A stretch of 64,000 nt of DNA from Corythucha ciliata (GCA_038030265.1 CM075941.1:38254164-38318163), one strand, 5' to 3'; shown: positions 23,585 through 36,774, counted from the first letter of the stretch. A program made the numbers and translations. Notes: generated from the sequence alone by a model not told the origin.

Positions 23585-23892
23585 AACTTCATGGCTAAAA
23601 TGAAGAAACAAACGCTTATTTGCAGTGCTTTTGGTAAAATTAAGACATGTCCCGGTCTTTGCATTTTCGCAAGCGCGAAAAGGCAAAAAAAGCCAAAAAA
23701 GGTTTGAAAATGCAAGAAAAAACAAAGAAAAAACAAAAGTGGGACAAAAATCGTGGCTAAAATTTAAAAAACAACGAACAAACAAAACACTAATTCAGGG
23801 CTAAAATTGAGAAAAAAGGGACTATTCGCAAATGAAAATGCCAAAAATCGCCCATTCGCAGATAAAAACAAAACGTCTTATTCACAGCTAAA

Positions 23893-23931
<39 letters not shown>

Positions 23932-24440
23932 GCTAATTCAAGACTGAAATTTACACGAATGGCTAAACAGCAGCCGACATTGGGACAAACTGTAATCCAC
24001 GAAGAAAATTATTGAGAAAATCGCGGATCAATAAGAACTGGTAAAATTGAAAAAAATCTTTAATTCATGGATAAATTGGAGAATACACAAATTCACGGAT
24101 AATGTCAAACAGAAAAAGTTAATTCGCGGATACAAATGAAACAAATCGGCTAATTCACGGCTAAAATGTACTTTTTTTTAATGGTAATTATTTCATTTCA
24201 CGATTAATTTCTTTATTTTCAGCATCCCCACTCCGTCGAATTCACATTCGTGACTACGGTAGTGTGGTGAGGGGGGAGTAATCCCACAATTTTCCGCGCC
24301 TAAAATGTAGTAAAACGCTGATTCGCGGCTTACGTTGATTCTTAAGGCAACTTTGAACTTGAAATTGAGAAAAATCACTAATCCATAGCTGAAAGTAAAA
24401 AGTATTGATAATGCGGGGCAAAAATTGTTCATACACCGCT
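23585..24440 (-). repeat. Family A array, reverse sense
   Basis: CTAAAATTGAGAAAA and CTAATTCGCGG-type cores in the reverse sense. It includes a 33-base A-tract at 23898-23930. Confidence 0.68.
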
Positions 24441-24443
24441 AAT

Positions 24444-24891
24444 GGGGAACTTGCATGAATGCCCGATTTGGGAGAAAAGTAAACCGGTGAATTGGCACGC
24501 ATGGACTTTGATGGAAGGATATCAACGGGGGATGCAGCCCGACTGGAGCATTTGGTGATTTTTAAATAAATTTCAAAGTTCTTCAAGAAGGGATGGATGG
24601 TGCGTGGGTAAATGACGTCAATGGTCACTTGTGAAGCATCTGAGGAAGTGTGAGGAACAATAACATTTATTATTTACAAATAACAAGGAAAATGGTCCCC
24701 CTGAAAATGCTTCTTACCCCCCTCTTCCCCATACCATCCACTTAATTGAATAACCTTTGACGTAATCAAACCCCGACTCAAAGTTTTTAAAAATTCACTT
24801 TAAAAAATCCTTGATTGGTTTCAATGTTTATAAAAAGGTATAGCCTCGTGGAAGCGCCCTCTTCAAGAAACACCAGTGTTTGAAAAATGTT
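24444..24891. mobile_element. ~450-bp non-autonomous element, copy 1
   Basis: Starts GGGGAACTTGCATGAATGCC. The whole length aligns by eye with 38319-38764, including GTGAATTGGCAC, AAATAAATTTCAAAGTTCTT and TCCTTGATTG. The right terminus of copy 2 ends TGCAAGTTCCCC, the inverse of this left end, so the element has short (~12-bp) terminal inverted repeats. The right terminus here has decayed. No coding capacity. Confidence 0.75.
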
Positions 24892-24894
24892 GCG

Positions 24895-25065
24895 ACCAAT
24901 ATTGAGGAAAATCACTATATAATTAGCGCTGCTGAAATTACGTTAAACGCTAATGTGCAGCTCAAAGTGAGAAAAAATGCTAATTGGCTGGCTGAAAATG
25001 TAAAAAATCGATCATTTGCAGCGGAAATGGAGGAGAATGGAGGAGTCGAAATTGAATAATTTAAA
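24895..25065 (-). repeat. Family A array, reverse sense (short)
   Basis: AAAGTGAGAAAAAATGCTAA and related cores following the 450-bp element. Confidence 0.5.
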
Positions 25066-25329
25066 AAATAAAAAGTCAGTCACATAATTCCACCGAGTTG
25101 AGAGCTAACCCTAACTATCTGTGCGCCCGCCGCGCCGTGGCCTCTTAGATCTCTAGACAATCCCAACGCTCCTTATAATTTACTTCGTATTCTACAGTTT
25201 TTAAATATTTATGAATCAACTGCAGCTCTTAGGTATTTTTTTCTCGTTCGCCTCTCCCCCCCCCCCATTTTGCAAGACGCGCTATTTCACGACTTTGTCT
25301 CGACGTGAACCCTTTGCAAGTCAACGCTA

Positions 25330-26452
25330 CTCAAAAACACGGCGAGAGAGTAGAAGTGATGAGAGAGAACGTCGCTGAAATTTTGCGCGCTTATTATGAC
25401 GAGCCTGATTCCGGTGGTCATGACGGGTTTCTCCGCACTTACTTGAAATTGAGGAAAAGATTCTACTGGCCGAGAATGAAGAATGATATTCTTCAGTACG
25501 TAAAAAGCTGGCCAGTCTGCCAAATCGCTAAATTCAAGTTTCGTCCAAACTTGGTCGATGTGATGATCATACCCCAAACGTCTAAATCTCCTTTTGAGCA
25601 CATTCATATAGATTTTGCTGAACTGCCGAAGAAACTAGGGCAAAATTTTACAAAATCATTCTTGGTTGTGGTCGATGAGTATTCCAAATTCACTGCCGCT
25701 AAAGCAAAGCGAGAAAGCGCGCGAGCTGTAGTGAATTATGTTTCTAAGCTTCCCTTCATTGACAAGGTGAAGAAAATAACCAGTGACAATGGTTCTCAAT
25801 TCACGTCGATATTACTTGAGAATTTCGCATCTGAGAGAGGTATAAAATTGATTAAGAGCTCGCCGTACCATCCAGAAGGAAATGGTTTGGTCGAATGAAA
25901 AATAAGAGACTTTAAACAGTTCCTATCCCTGTACCAGTCTTTCAGAGGAGGGTGGAAAGCATGTCTGGAAGCTGCAATAAACCACATTAATCGTTCATTT
26001 TCAACAAGTATCGGTTCTCCGCATTACAAGGCTTTCGGCACTATTTCACTTTTTCCTGCGGATCTCAGATACAATATCCCTCTCGATATGATTCGTGAAG
26101 AACCATACGATGAGCAAACTCTAAGGAAGTACAAAGAAAAAATGAAAAAGGACTTTGACCGTCGGCACGTGGTACGTTTACCAACACTCAAGAGAGACAT
26201 GTTAATTCTCGTTCAGGCGTCGAAAAACAAGAAAGACGCCAGCATAAAGGGGCCATACAAAATAACCAAAGTCACATATTTCGACAACGCCCCTAAAACA
26301 GTGCACTACGAAGAAGATGGAGTCAAGAGGATTGCATCAATCAGGAACGTGCTACCGTACAATTGCAGGAGCAGTGCCGTCTTCCGAAGAAAGGGGAAAT
26401 GTAATGGACCCACTTCAATAAAACACAACAAAAATAAAAAAAAGTCATGTTA
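25330..26452 (+). pseudogene. Ty3/Gypsy-type integrase with one in-frame stop
   Basis: A 197-codon frame, then TGA at 25896-25898, then continuation in the same frame to 26450. The zinc-binding segment has GGHDGFLRTYLKLRKRFYWP, but the first His reads Tyr and the first Cys of the CxxC reads Trp (KSWPVC). The core has all three catalytic residues: Asp in HIDFAE, Asp in SDNGSQFTS, and Glu in NGLVE exactly 35 residues on. The stop falls where Arg is normal after that Glu, so CGA to TGA at a CpG is the simplest history. After the core comes a C-terminal basic region with an SH3-like part (KGPYKITKVTYFDN). Gag, protease and RT are absent upstream. Confidence 0.87.
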
Positions 26453-26875
26453 AAATAAATAAAAGTCAGTTCGTGTTTGGATTTCTTTGATTTTAGTTGT
26501 CTCTGATTAGAACTACAATATCATACAGAGGTATCCAATATTTCAATGAATTACCCACAAATCTGAAAGAAATCTAATACTACCGGGAACGTCTGGAGGA
26601 AAAGCGACCTGCTTATTGCTGAAATATTTCCGGGAAAAACAGAAAATAAGCGTTTAATTTGAGCAAAGCTAATCTAAGAAAAGTAAATTTTTGTAGTATA
26701 CAGTTGTAGACAGTTGTAATACAGCTACATTATATTGCATTGTAAAGATTGTTGTAAATTTTTGTAAAGCTCAGTTGTAAATCTTTCGTTCGATAGTATA
26801 GTATTCATTGGAGACTCTTCTCCTCTTACGGGCAGGTGCCCATACAGGAGAATAATAAAACGTCTAAAAAAAATT
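26453..26875 (+). mobile_element. Possible 3' LTR of the Gypsy element
   Basis: Follows the integrase. It contains TTGTAAA-type repeats (26700-26790), a pyrimidine-rich stretch, and AATAAA at 26854-26859 after TACAGGAG, an arrangement typical of an LTR R region. No matching 5' LTR lies in the window, so boundaries are uncertain. Confidence 0.35.
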
Positions 26876-29800
26876 AGCTACAACCATTTTATAACATGGT
26901 CAGGTTATTTCCTAATAGTAATAATCAGTTTTGGGATGATAGTACTCAAGGTTGTGGTTCAAGCAGTCTACTATAAAACCAAATGATCCATGATGGCTTG
27001 TTTTATGATTATACTCAATTTAGCCTTCTAGGCAAAATTGAGCTTAGGGAGTTCAACAGCTAATTGTGAGACTAATAGGTCCAAAGCCATAAGGATTTTC
27101 GACTGGAAGTATTCAGTTTTGTGGGCTGAACAGCGAGTGAAGGAGGCACATTGTTCCGTAATCGCATGATCACCCAGTAGGACGATAAAGCACAGTTTTA
27201 TTGAATAAACTGTGTGTGTTATTTGGGTCACTATGACGAATTTTCGGCCACTGTAGTAGTTTGGGGTCCACTCACATTGATCTTAATATTTCAAATGAGC
27301 GCTTTTGATTTTACGTCATTTTCACTTCCGTAGTCTGGTGTTCGGCAATTCCTTGACACTACGTCATAAATGAAGTTCCGAACAAGCTTTTTTTCCCCCA
27401 CCACAGGCATTATAGTAATTCATTGCCGTTTTTCGTATACGGTGTAGTACGTGCAGTGGAATCTATCAACCGGAATAAAGTAATTAAGTTCAGGCACTCC
27501 ATGATTTACTATACATAGCCCTCGCGCACCCTCTTCTTCAACACCTAAATGTTAAGTTAGCTGAATCAATAAGTTCAAATAGCTGTGCTGAACTCATTAC
27601 GCCAGCCCTACGCAGCACCGAGTAATAAACCACTAGAAACTAAATTAGATCCCACATACTTCACACCATAATTCAACAAATCACTCAGAGCTTGCGAACA
27701 GACTGATGCAATTTACCATGCCCCATGTCTCAAACATTTCGCTGAGACGTCATTCTGTTACTATAGGCGTATATATAGTAAGCCTTGTGCTCCTATTTTC
27801 CTTGACTCGGGTGTGTGTTAATTTCCTTTTGCGAAAGGGAGAAGGAAATGACAGTCGAGGCGAGAGAAAAGACAATAAGGTGAGTGGATAAGGGGCGAGG
27901 TTGGGAAGCTATAAGCCCCGAAGAGAGAGAGTTGATTAAACCAAGTGACCGCTTCTCAGTTAGCCCTTGTTAAATTTCTGAGCTCATTTCATTAAAGACA
28001 ATTCACAGTCTAAGTGCTCGGGGAAAACTCCTTACGTCCACTTGGGTTTGCCTTGTTTCACTTCCCAGTTATGTTGGGTGGTTTGCAGAGGGTGGAGGGT
28101 TGGGGGGGGGCTGAGGAAGAAGTTTGCTCTTTGTGGAACATAAATGTTCAAGAAAACATCTTTGAATGACATCAAGTAAAGGACCCCCAGACAGAACTTC
28201 CGTACGGCAATGGGGACATCTCCCTTTTTGAAACGATTTACAAGAGTAATCAACGTCTTTAAGGGTGCTTCTGGGACAATGGAAAGGAGTATTATGAACG
28301 TACAGGATTTATAGTGCCTGCTTGACTTTTTTCTTGAGTACGTAGCCCTTAAGGGATAAAATGATGTTACTGGAACGAAGATTTGGGATATAAAATTCAG
28401 TGAGAGAACAAAGGAGGTATGCAGGGACGTTTAAGATCATTCTCTTTGTCTCTTCCCTGTAACACATAAAAATGCGAAAATAAACGTTTTTAGATAAAAG
28501 TTAATCGCGTTGCTTATTGTCAGTTAATAACTACAATCGGATATGAATCAACACGAAAGTAATAATAAATTTAAAAATAATGAGAATAATATTGAGAAAA
28601 ATAATGAATGGTCGTTGCAGTATATATTTCAACATTTATTTTGGGGATATTGTTTACGGGTGTCGCACTCGCTTGTGTAAACTCGATTTGAAAAACCAGC
28701 TTCCACGTTTTTACGATCTTTTTTTTTATAGTTTATCTTGCCCTTGTCGTAACTCTGAGAAGGCGCTGGAAAAAAGTTAAATATCGAAAGTGAGCCGCGT
28801 ATTTGTGTGAAGACCGGAGTTTGGTATTACATGACAATGGAAGTGGTGAAGAGTGCTGTGGTGATGGAAGGGGTGGGGAGGTGTCCTAGACGAAATGACG
28901 CGTGGATAAAAAGGAAGACAGAGTCGTAAACATTTCAAGATTAGGGAGGAATCTTCGGAGAGCGTGGCATATTCATCTTATCAATAAACCTGCGGGGGTA
29001 GATTTAAGTCACTACTGATGGTGCACCCCTATACCCCCAGACGCTGAAAGCTGCAAATGGTTTTGTTATACATCACGCCCTTTTGCTTACAGCTCAGTGC
29101 GTTCCATTTCCCTCAGGTTAAAAGCGTATTACATCTCTAAGTGCGCATAAATTATAAACGTAAAAAATGTCCCTTTTTTTCTATGAAAAGATCGGTGTGT
29201 TTGCTTCCTGCTCGTCATAAATAACGAGAGTGCCTTTAGGCTGTTATTCAATACGCGAAAGAAATCTTTTACCGTTTACATTTTAATGGAATTCCCCTTC
29301 ATTTCGTGCTTTTACTGCATTAGGCGTACAAAAAGTCTTCTTCAATTTAAATTATGGATTTATTGGGAATTCGCTCGCGGAATAGTCTCGAAACGGAAAA
29401 CTTCTCATATTTCATTCACATATTCCCTCTATTTTATTTTTTGTTATCCTTGCCAGAGCTTTAAAAATAAACCAAATACCCTTCCGCTGTCGAATATTAG
29501 ATATACTGGCGAGCTATAGGAAAGGGAGAGATTAGTAATAATATCGTCCATGAAATTCACCAACGCGGGTCAGTTACTGCTGTAATTAATGACCATGTAA
29601 TCCTCTTCGATTTTATTACACTCGCATATCAGTTTATGATTTCCAGTTGAGACTATAGTCATCATCGCCAATGGTCGTTAAGCACGATCCCATCATCCTT
29701 GATATAACCATAACTTCGTCAATATCCCTGAAACTCACGCTGCGCGATAAACATCCATTTCCGTTGGAATACCCGTGCACAACCGGTTTCCGTGTTTTTA

Positions 29801-29927
29801 TTGTATGGAAAAAGGGATATTTTTCCCTCGAATCATAAACATCAGTATAAATATTGGTGTGAAGAGTTCTTCATTGTTAATTTTTCCAAGGGGTTGGTAT
29901 TAGAACTACTCATGATTAATCGATAGA
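26876..29927. other. Intergenic, no gene recognised
   Basis: About 3 kb without a recognisable domain, RNA or repeat on either strand. It is among the least repetitive-looking parts of the window and could hold regulatory or non-coding sequence. Confidence 0.4.
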
Positions 29928-31015
29928 GAGCCAAGTTGTATCTGCTTTTCCCCTTTTCTTTGAGATCCCACCTCAAGCTTCCTTCAGTTTATAACAAAAG
30001 CACACATTATTGTGCAAACTCAACTGCTCGGAGAAATGACAAAGCTCCCAATGCTAAGAACTGACAACTCGAGGTGCCAAGCGTCTGAGTCGAAATACAG
30101 ATGGCAGAATTATGCTAAAGCTGAGATTCCTAGCGTGGGTAAATGAGCCTCTTCCCCGGCCCACATATTTAGCGTCTACCCGCTATTTACGGCACGACTT
30201 CCTGACTCCCAAAGGCAGGGATGAAATTTGTCTCCTCAAGGGGTAGGGAGCCGGTGGTCGGGGAACAAGAAGAAGAAGGGTAAAAGTTGAAGACAGGAAT
30301 GAGGAGGAAATTATTGCTCGCCTGAGTTTAATACTTGCGAGAGGGATGAAAAGGTCCCATTGAAAACTCTGTGGAAGGGAGAAAGGGGAATTTAGCGTTA
30401 GATTTCCAGCCCTTTCAGCGCTGCCTTGATATTTCTCTTCTCTGAAGAACTCGTACTGCCTAACCTTCGCATAGATAAAGATAATTTTCTACTTCAATAA
30501 TTTATGTTAAGCATACCGGAATATTTTTATTTTGACCCTATAAAACAAAATTTGATTAAAGTTTGTCTTCGACTCACCCATTGCCCTTGATTCAACGTAA
30601 TTTGTAGTTCTGCCAGAATACCCTTTTTATTCTCTATACGTTAAACAAAGAAAAAAAAGACCAATGTCGCCAAATAGCCGCACTCCGACTGATAAAACAA
30701 GAATGAACTAACACGGGGATGATTCTTTCAAGGAAATAAGGGAAGTTCTGAAAGTTGATCCCCTCATTAGAATGGAATCGGACAGATTGCATGCATTGGA
30801 TATGGCAACGGGGTTTCCTCGATAAGCTCCCAGACGAAAATTTTCCTTTTTCCGGCCACTTAGCTTTCTCAGCGGGAGAACCCCACTCTCTCCAATCCAT
30901 TCTATCTTCCTTATACTCCCTTCTTTAGCTTCGGATAACAAACAAAGACGTTTCTTTTTCCGTTTCCCTTGTCTCCAACTCTCTTCCCCATAAGAAAAAT
31001 GCGGGCGACTCGGCG
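29928..31015 (+). repeat. 1.09-kb tandem duplication, unit 1
   Basis: Begins GAGCCAAGTTGTATCTGC and ends CGACTCGGCG. Unit 2 repeats it with one substitution seen (A/G at 30690 versus its partner near 31778) and a 9-base insertion in unit 2. No coding motif in either unit. Confidence 0.95.
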
Positions 31016-31016
31016 G

Positions 31017-32113
31017 GAGCCAAGTTGTATCTGCTTTTCCCCTTTTCTTTGAGATCCCACCTCAAGCTTCCTTCAGTTTATAACAAAAGCACACATTATT
31101 GTGCAAACTCAACTGCTCGGAGAAATGACAAAGCTCCCAATGCTAAGAACTGACAACTCGAGGTGCCAAGCGTCTGAGTCGAAATACAGATGGCAGAATT
31201 ATGCTAAAGCTGAGATTCCTAGCGTGGGTAAATGAGCCTCTTCCCCGGCCCACATATTTAGCGTCTACCCGCTATTTACGGCACGACTTCCTGACTCCCA
31301 AAGGCAGGGATGAAATTTGTCTCCTCAAGGGGTAGGGAGCCGGTGGTCGGGGAACAAGAAGAAGAAGGGTAAAAGTTGAAGACAGGAATGAGGAGGAAAT
31401 TATTGCTCGCCTGAGTTTAATACTTGCGAGAGGGATGAAAAGGTCCCATTGAAAACTCTGTGGAAGGGAGAAAGGGGAATTTAGCGTTAGATTTCCAGCC
31501 CTTTCAGCGCTGCCTTGATATTTCTCTTCTCTGAAGAACTCGTACTGCCTAACCTTCGCATAGATAAAGATAATTTTCTACTTCAATAATTTATGTTAAG
31601 CATACCGGAATATTTTTATTTTGACCCTATAAAACAAAATTTGATTAAAGTTTGTCTTCGACTCACCCATTGCCCTTGATTCAACGTAATTTGTAGTTCT
31701 GCCAGAATACCCTTTTTATTCTCTATACGTTAAACAAAGAAAAAAAAGACCAATGTCGCCAAATAGCCGCACTCCGGCTGATAAAACAAGAATGAACTAA
31801 CACGGGGATGATTCTTTCAAGGAAATAAGGGAAGTTCTGAAAGTTGATCCCCTCATTAGAATGGAATCGGACAGATTGCATGCATTGGATATGGCAACGG
31901 GGTTTCCTCGATAAGCTCCCAGACGAAAATTTTCCTTTTTCCGGCCACTTAGCTTTCTCAGCGGGAGAACCCCACTCTCTCCAATCCATTCTATCTTCAC
32001 TCTTTTCCTTATACTCCCTTCTTTAGCTTCGGATAACAAACAAAGACGTTTCTTTTTCCGTTTCCCTTGTCTCCAACTCTCTTCCCCATAAGAAAAATGC
32101 GGGCGACTCGGCG
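31017..32113 (+). repeat. 1.09-kb tandem duplication, unit 2
   Basis: Directly follows unit 1 with a single extra G at the junction. Carries the additional ACTCTTTTC near 31999-32007. Ends CGACTCGGCG before unique sequence. Confidence 0.95.
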
Positions 32114-32621
32114 TAGATGCTCCATTACGATAGAGACACGGAATTTGTATTGCCCAGAAGCGACAAGGTCTCTTAAAGAGAATGAAACTGTCAATACAAA
32201 TAAGGAGGAGTCAGATAGGGATAAACGAGGGAGCTCAGTTTGGTCCGTGATTAGGCGACGAAGTGCGTATACCGTATCGCCGGAGCATTTCACTCTCGAA
32301 AAATACTCCTATTATCCCCTTTTCACGTAGAGGAGCCTGTAAGGGTGGATCGAATTTCATGCGGGCACTCAAACTAATTATTTTTCGCGTATTGATTAAC
32401 CGGAATTTATGCAATTTGCGGTAAAATAAGGCGTGGTCACTTGTCGTCTGTGATCGTCATCATTCAAATTCGCGCTTCGGTATAGTGTTTCTCTATTTAT
32501 CCCTGTTAAATTAATTGCCATCGATTGGAGAAATTCCCAGGAACACGGTTCTTGTTATATAGTGACACTTCCACCCACAAGTATAGGCATAGTAATACAT
32601 ATATGTATGTATAGATATAGG
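32114..32621. other. No gene recognised
   Basis: Unique sequence with a short AT-dinucleotide-rich stretch (ATATATGTATGTATAG) just before repeat R copy 3. Confidence 0.35.
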
Positions 32622-32694
32622 TCAAGGTGACTAAACTCTTCTATAGGTGCCGCAGATTTCCCCCTGCCCATCAGGCGGGATTGGTGGGGACTGA
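32622..32694 (+). repeat. Short interspersed repeat R, copy 3
   Basis: GGTGACTAAACTCTTCTATA then GGTGCCGCAGATTTCCCCCT and the CCCATCAGGCGGGA hairpin region. Nearly identical to copy 1. Confidence 0.8.
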
Positions 32695-32809
32695 CTACCC
32701 ATACACGTTCAGTTTTATTGTACAACCCCTAAATTGCACAATATTTGTTGTACTGTATGGGCCGCTTTAAACCATAAATCGTGGTATAGAGGCGACTTAG
32801 ACTTCGAGG

Positions 32810-32965
32810 ATATTATTTGAAAAAATCCGCTGATCCACTCCTAAAATTGAGAAATTAAGAGCTGTTCTTGGGTCAATTCCTTAGCTAAAATTGAGGAAAA
32901 ACTTTAATCATGGCAAACATTGATAAAATCGTTGATTCGAGGCTATTTGTCTTATAAAAAATACT
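32810..32965 (-). repeat. Family A array, reverse sense (short)
   Basis: CTAAAATTGAGAAA and related cores, a few diverged units. Confidence 0.5.
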
Positions 32966-33224
32966 GAAAAGAACATGAATGGCTCATCTTTTAAGCACTG
33001 CGTACAAAGCAAGAACAAGAAGGCAACTCCATTGCAACTGCAAGTCCTGATGAAGGCTTTTTCACGAAGGCACTTCCCCCTCCTCCAACACTTTGAATTT
33101 CAATAATTTATGATAATAAGTATACATATAAGACTCTCTTAAGGGTGCGCTTATCAATGCATTTATTCGTCATTCAACATATTTTTTTAAAATTTTGACG
33201 TCAATTTTTCTTTCCGGATGATCT

Positions 33225-35010
33225 TTAGAAAATCACTTCTTCGCAACGAACGAGACAAACTCTGGCGGAAACCGACTCAGTCGGTTTCAGCCCACAAAGA
33301 AGTCGAATCGCCCGCTTTTGCAGCACGAAGAGTCTTCCGGAAGCAACAGAATTCCCCCAGAGAAGAGTGCCATGAGACAAATGGTTCTGGAAGAAAGCGA
33401 AATAAGCGGAACGCACAGTGGCACTGTCCACAGAAAGCTTAAGCCGACGTAGCAAATAAATACTCTTCGCAAGCTTTTTGGATAAGGCTTCCACTTGTAT
33501 TTTCCAATTCAAGGAGGAATCGATCTTGAATCCCATTAAGGTACACAGCACAATTCGGAGGTTCATGGATCAAGTCAAAACTAAGTCTCTGGGGTTTCCC
33601 CTCGTTCAGTTTCAGGTCGTTGGCTGAGCACCAGTCCGAAATAGTTCTAGGACAAGAATCCTCGTCAATGGTTCGAGGGAAGATCACAGAGACACCGTCG
33701 GCGTAAATGACACTCATGATTGCCGGTTCCATAGCATTAGGCAGATCATTGATGAAGATAAAAAATAGGAGCGGTCCGAGCACCGAACTCTGTGGAACTC
33801 CCCGACTTACAGATCTAACTGCCGATACTTGGCCCTCGTGAGCTACTACCTGCCTCCGAACATGCAGGTAAGATGTGAGGCCAAAGCATCCCCCCCGACT
33901 CCATACTGCATTACTTTATGCAACAGTTGATCGTGATTGACAGAGTCAAACGCCTTCGTAAGGTCAAAGAGCATTGCTCCAGGCTTTGCGAAATCCTCTA
34001 GAAGATCAAGAGCCGCTTTTACAAACGAGGCAACCGCTGAAGAGGTACTACGCCCAAGGCGAAATCTGAACTGTGCGTTGGAAAGAAAATTATTCGTTTC
34101 AAGGTAGACCGACAGCTGTTCATACAACAGCGTCTCAAGAGCCTTCGAAATTGTCGGGAGGATCGCAATAGGGCGATAACTTTCCGGTTCATCAGCTGGA
34201 CCCTTCTTCAGCAGAGGAGAGACTTTGGACGATTTGAAGCATACCGGATAGACTCCGGACGTCACTATAAGATTAAACAGATAAGCCAAAGGCTCAGCGA
34301 CAAGCTCAGCAACCCCCCTGATGAGGGCTGGTGAGAGACCATATACATCAGTGCAGTAACGAGGCTTCATCGAAGATACTGCCCTGAAAACCTCCTCGAC
34401 TGAGATATCCCGAAATGAAAATGCCCTATTCCGAACACCCAAGCGCGGCGGAGAACTCGTACTTGTGAACGGAGAGACCGATTTCACGGAATAGTCGTTC
34501 AGAGTATCTGCACTAAGACTTGAGGTTGGCATCGGAACTGTTATTTGGATCCAGTTTTTCTAATAATAATCTGCCAAACAACTTTGGATTTATTCGACGC
34601 TTCTTTAATCAGTCTGCAGCAGTGTTCTATTTTCGCAGATGCCAGTTTCCTCCTGTGGACGTTACGGATCGCTTTATAAGTATCACCATAGCTTTGATCG
34701 TTTGTGCTCTTGTACAATCTGCGAAAGCACTCATACCGGTCCACGAGCGCAGCAAGCTCGGGAGTGTACCACTGACCACCACGTTTCCGGTGAGATTTCC
34801 GAGATCTTCGCGATGGCAGACTTTGATTTATCAGCTCACTCAATACGTCCAGTATAAACTCGGCCGCAGTGTCCACATCCTTACAGAAATAAAGGTCCTT
34901 CCAATTGAACGTTGCTAGCAGTATTTTAATGTAGAAGTATATGAAGTATGAAGCAGATTTTTCCGCTATTACACAACTACTGTTATCATTCACCTGGAGT
35001 GGAGGCGAGA
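33225..35010 (-). pseudogene. Non-LTR retrotransposon (Jockey/CR1-like) ORF2 remnant
   Basis: Reading on the minus strand, 35010-34541 is the linker after the endonuclease (GGQWYTPELAALVDRYECFR). 34532-33846 is RT: SPLLKKGPADEPESYRPIAI, TISKALETLLYEQL, and motif A FDLTKAFDSVNHDQLL with its aspartates. 33783-33439 has LGPLLFFIFINDLP and the catalytic box as YADG instead of YADD. 33566-33225 is the post-RT tail typical of these clades (GFKIDSSLNWKIQVEALSKK; LSHGTLLWGNS; LQKRAIRLLCGL). The copy is 5'-truncated (no endonuclease core) and has about three frame breaks. It is less decayed than the 17.8-kb copy. Confidence 0.87.
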
Positions 35011-35204
35011 GGGATTCATCACTAATCGTCCGGAAGGGGAATTTTTTCACTGCTTATGTATCAAAATAGTCAGTAGTCAGTAGTTGGATGAGTCGTGGTG
35101 ATAACAGATGGTGTAGTAATGGCGACCTGCTTCACAAAAAATGCGCTTCACTCCCTCCACTTTGTTCCTACCTCCTTGGTCTAAATCATCAATTGGTAGG
35201 TTCT

Positions 35205-35865
35205 GTTGCAACTTCGTGGTTAAACTTGGGAAAAAGCGCTAATTCATAGATGAAAGTGAAGAAAATCGCTTATTCACGGTTGTCATAAAGGAAAAGGTAT
35301 CATAGGCAGCTGAACTTTAGAATACGCCAATTCGTAGTTTTTACTTCTGGTTCTAGTTCCGTAGGGGCAATATGCTTAGTTAATTCACATCTAAATTTTA
35401 TAAAACACCAATTGGCAGTTTATGAAGGCAAATTCGTGGCTAAAATTGTCGAAAAATGGTAATTCGTGGTTAAGAGCGAAAAAAAAATTGTCAATACGCG
35501 GCCAGAATGGAGAAAACCACTATTTCATAGCATCACAGCCGAAATTGAGAACAAGCGCTAACTCGCAGCTAAGATACAGAAAAAGTTATCATTCACAGCT
35601 ATAGAAAAAGCTAGTGCGTGGTCTCACCGTTTCATGGAGGTAACTTACCTAACTTTGCGTGGCTAAAATTGAGAAAAATCACTAATTCATGGAAAAATAC
35701 GAAGAAATTGTCAAGTATAACTGCAAAATTGAGAATTAACGCCTGAAATTGGCAAAAGTGATCATTCGCAGCTAATAATGAGGAAACGCCAATTTGTGGT
35801 TTCTATAGAGATATGACTTCTTGGCTAAAATTGAGAAAAATTCAAAATTGTATTCGTCCTTGTTT
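35205..35865 (-). repeat. Family A array, reverse sense
   Basis: CTAATTCATAG, GTGGCTAAAATTGAGAAAA and AATTCGTGGT-type cores repeated at roughly 30-40 bp. Confidence 0.68.
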
Positions 35866-36774
35866 ATTTAGAGTTTAAGTGGCCTCACAGAGATTTCCGC
35901 TCCTTTTGATTTTCTACTAACATTCATAAACTGATAAACACGAAAATAATTGGTGTTAATTACTCGATGCTCGGTTTTGAAGTCAAAAGCGAAAGTCCAA
36001 ACAGAGACAATTCTATTTATCAAGCTCAACGCCAGACTTTGCGGACTATTAAAATGTGTAAAAATTGTTTAAAGCAGGAACCAACTTCCTGGAAATTCTC
36101 AAACCTGTTTTTCTAATTTGACTGGGCTAAATCCAATCATAAAATAAAAACTTTACCTATAATAGTCGATTGGGCAAAGAGGCGCTAATCTCCCTCACTC
36201 CAGCAAATCGAATTCGAACGGCCTTCAATTACCACTTGTGAAACGATCGTATAATTCGTATAGCGCAAAAAACAAGACCTTTTATAACTGCCGCTATCAA
36301 TTCAATGCCCTGAGTCCTTACTTAAGATTATTGGTTGGGAGGCAAGAGCTTGCTGAGCCACTTGACAGTCACTGAAGATTATTAAAAATTAACAAACGTG
36401 TGTACTGACAGATTTTCAACAGAGTCTTATTGTCAGCTTGTTTATCGGGGAGTTCACAGTTCAAGTATCTTGAGAGTTCTAGTGATAATTCTGCAGGATT
36501 AAGGCGTATTTATACCAGTACTATTTTTGTATTATAGAAGGGTTTAAAAGGTCTCAACTCTGCTTGGAGAACGGTTACAAACAGGAGAATGTTGCAAATT
36601 GGAATTGATTTCAGTGCCAGGGGTATCCAGAGAAATTATTTCATTTGTATGTTTCGGATGCGTTGCAATTTCCCAAGTTCGTTTGTGCTTCATCAATATC
36701 ATTTTATTAACTAATTTTCTCATATGTATAATTATTTCACAGGTTTCATCAAGCTTAGGGTGCTCGGCCACTAT
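35866..36774. other. No gene recognised
   Basis: AT-rich sequence between arrays. Short open frames only. Confidence 0.35.

Noticed and set aside
23363..23785. 140-codon minus-strand frame
   Set aside because: Phe/Leu-rich translation of the family A array; no conservation between arrays.
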